Origin: Candidatus Parcubacteria bacterium | GTDB taxonomy: Bacteria > Patescibacteriota > Minisyncoccia > Phycocordibacterales > PALSA-1337 | Direction: 5' to 3' | DNA length: 6,167 nt | Assembly: GCA_023264475.1 (NCBI GenBank) | Contig: JAHFMA010000032.1 | Span: 1-6,167 of the forward strand | Shown: positions 6,149-6,167 of the stretch, piece by piece | How the letters are laid out: each line of letters starts with the position of its first letter | Numbering within the stretch: the stretch's first letter is position 1 | Notes under the pieces: generated by a model | Told to the model about the DNA's origin: nothing | Database searches by the model: none | What the model saw: the letters and a program-made list of their open reading frames with translations, nothing else | Program-made: the position numbers and the translations under genes

Positions 6149-6167
6149 CGAGATCTTGTTGCATTTC

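Noticed and set aside
6149..6167. Terminator or next promoter after pgk
   Set aside because: Only 19 bases remain, with no hairpin plus T-run and no complete promoter.
1..6167. A defence, toxin-antitoxin, CRISPR or mobile-element system
   Set aside because: Every gene is explained by type IV pilus or glycolysis families. No repeat arrays, terminal repeats, transposase or integrase motifs are seen.

Overview
The window looks like a piece of a Patescibacteria (Candidate Phyla Radiation) chromosome, most likely from the Parcubacteria/Paceibacteria side. No marker gene fixes this. The inference rests on three things: oversized minor pilins with carboxypeptidase-regulatory-like and nested beta-sandwich domains, compact tpiA-pgk enzymes with lineage-like substitutions, and start codons that lack Shine-Dalgarno sites and sit directly behind -10 boxes. 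The DNA is GC-rich (roughly 58-60% by eye). TGA serves as a normal stop in four of the six genes, so the recoded-TGA lineages (Gracilibacteria/Absconditabacteria) are excluded. All six genes are on the + strand and almost no base is non-coding.

Left part (1-4206), type IV pilus cluster. It opens inside the last ~102 codons of a PilC/GspF inner-membrane platform protein. Three pilin-like proteins follow: a 594-aa PilV/GspI-like prepilin with a long multidomain exported part, a 208-aa PilW/GspJ-like prepilin, and a 488-aa PilX/GspK-like protein with a beta-rich C-terminal domain. This I/J/K-like trio is the usual composition of a minor-pilin priming/tip complex. PilC overlaps the first pilin (TTGA), and the second overlaps the third (ATGA). 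A 25-bp gap with a good extended -10 box separates the first from the second.

Right part (4207-6167), glycolysis. tpiA and pgk overlap by ATGA and are preceded by a 41-bp gap containing a TACAAT -10 box. They encode triosephosphate isomerase and phosphoglycerate kinase. Both keep their core catalytic residues but differ from the classical consensus at substrate-phosphate-binding positions.

The pilus genes would build a surface filament whose minor pilins carry very large exposed domains, plausibly for contact with a host cell or for DNA uptake. The glycolytic pair is functionally separate and appears to have its own promoter. I see no RNA gene, mobile element, CRISPR array or convincing terminator, and no defence-type system. 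The points most worth following are the nested-domain pilin, the two leaderless-looking promoters and the altered phosphate sites of the two enzymes.
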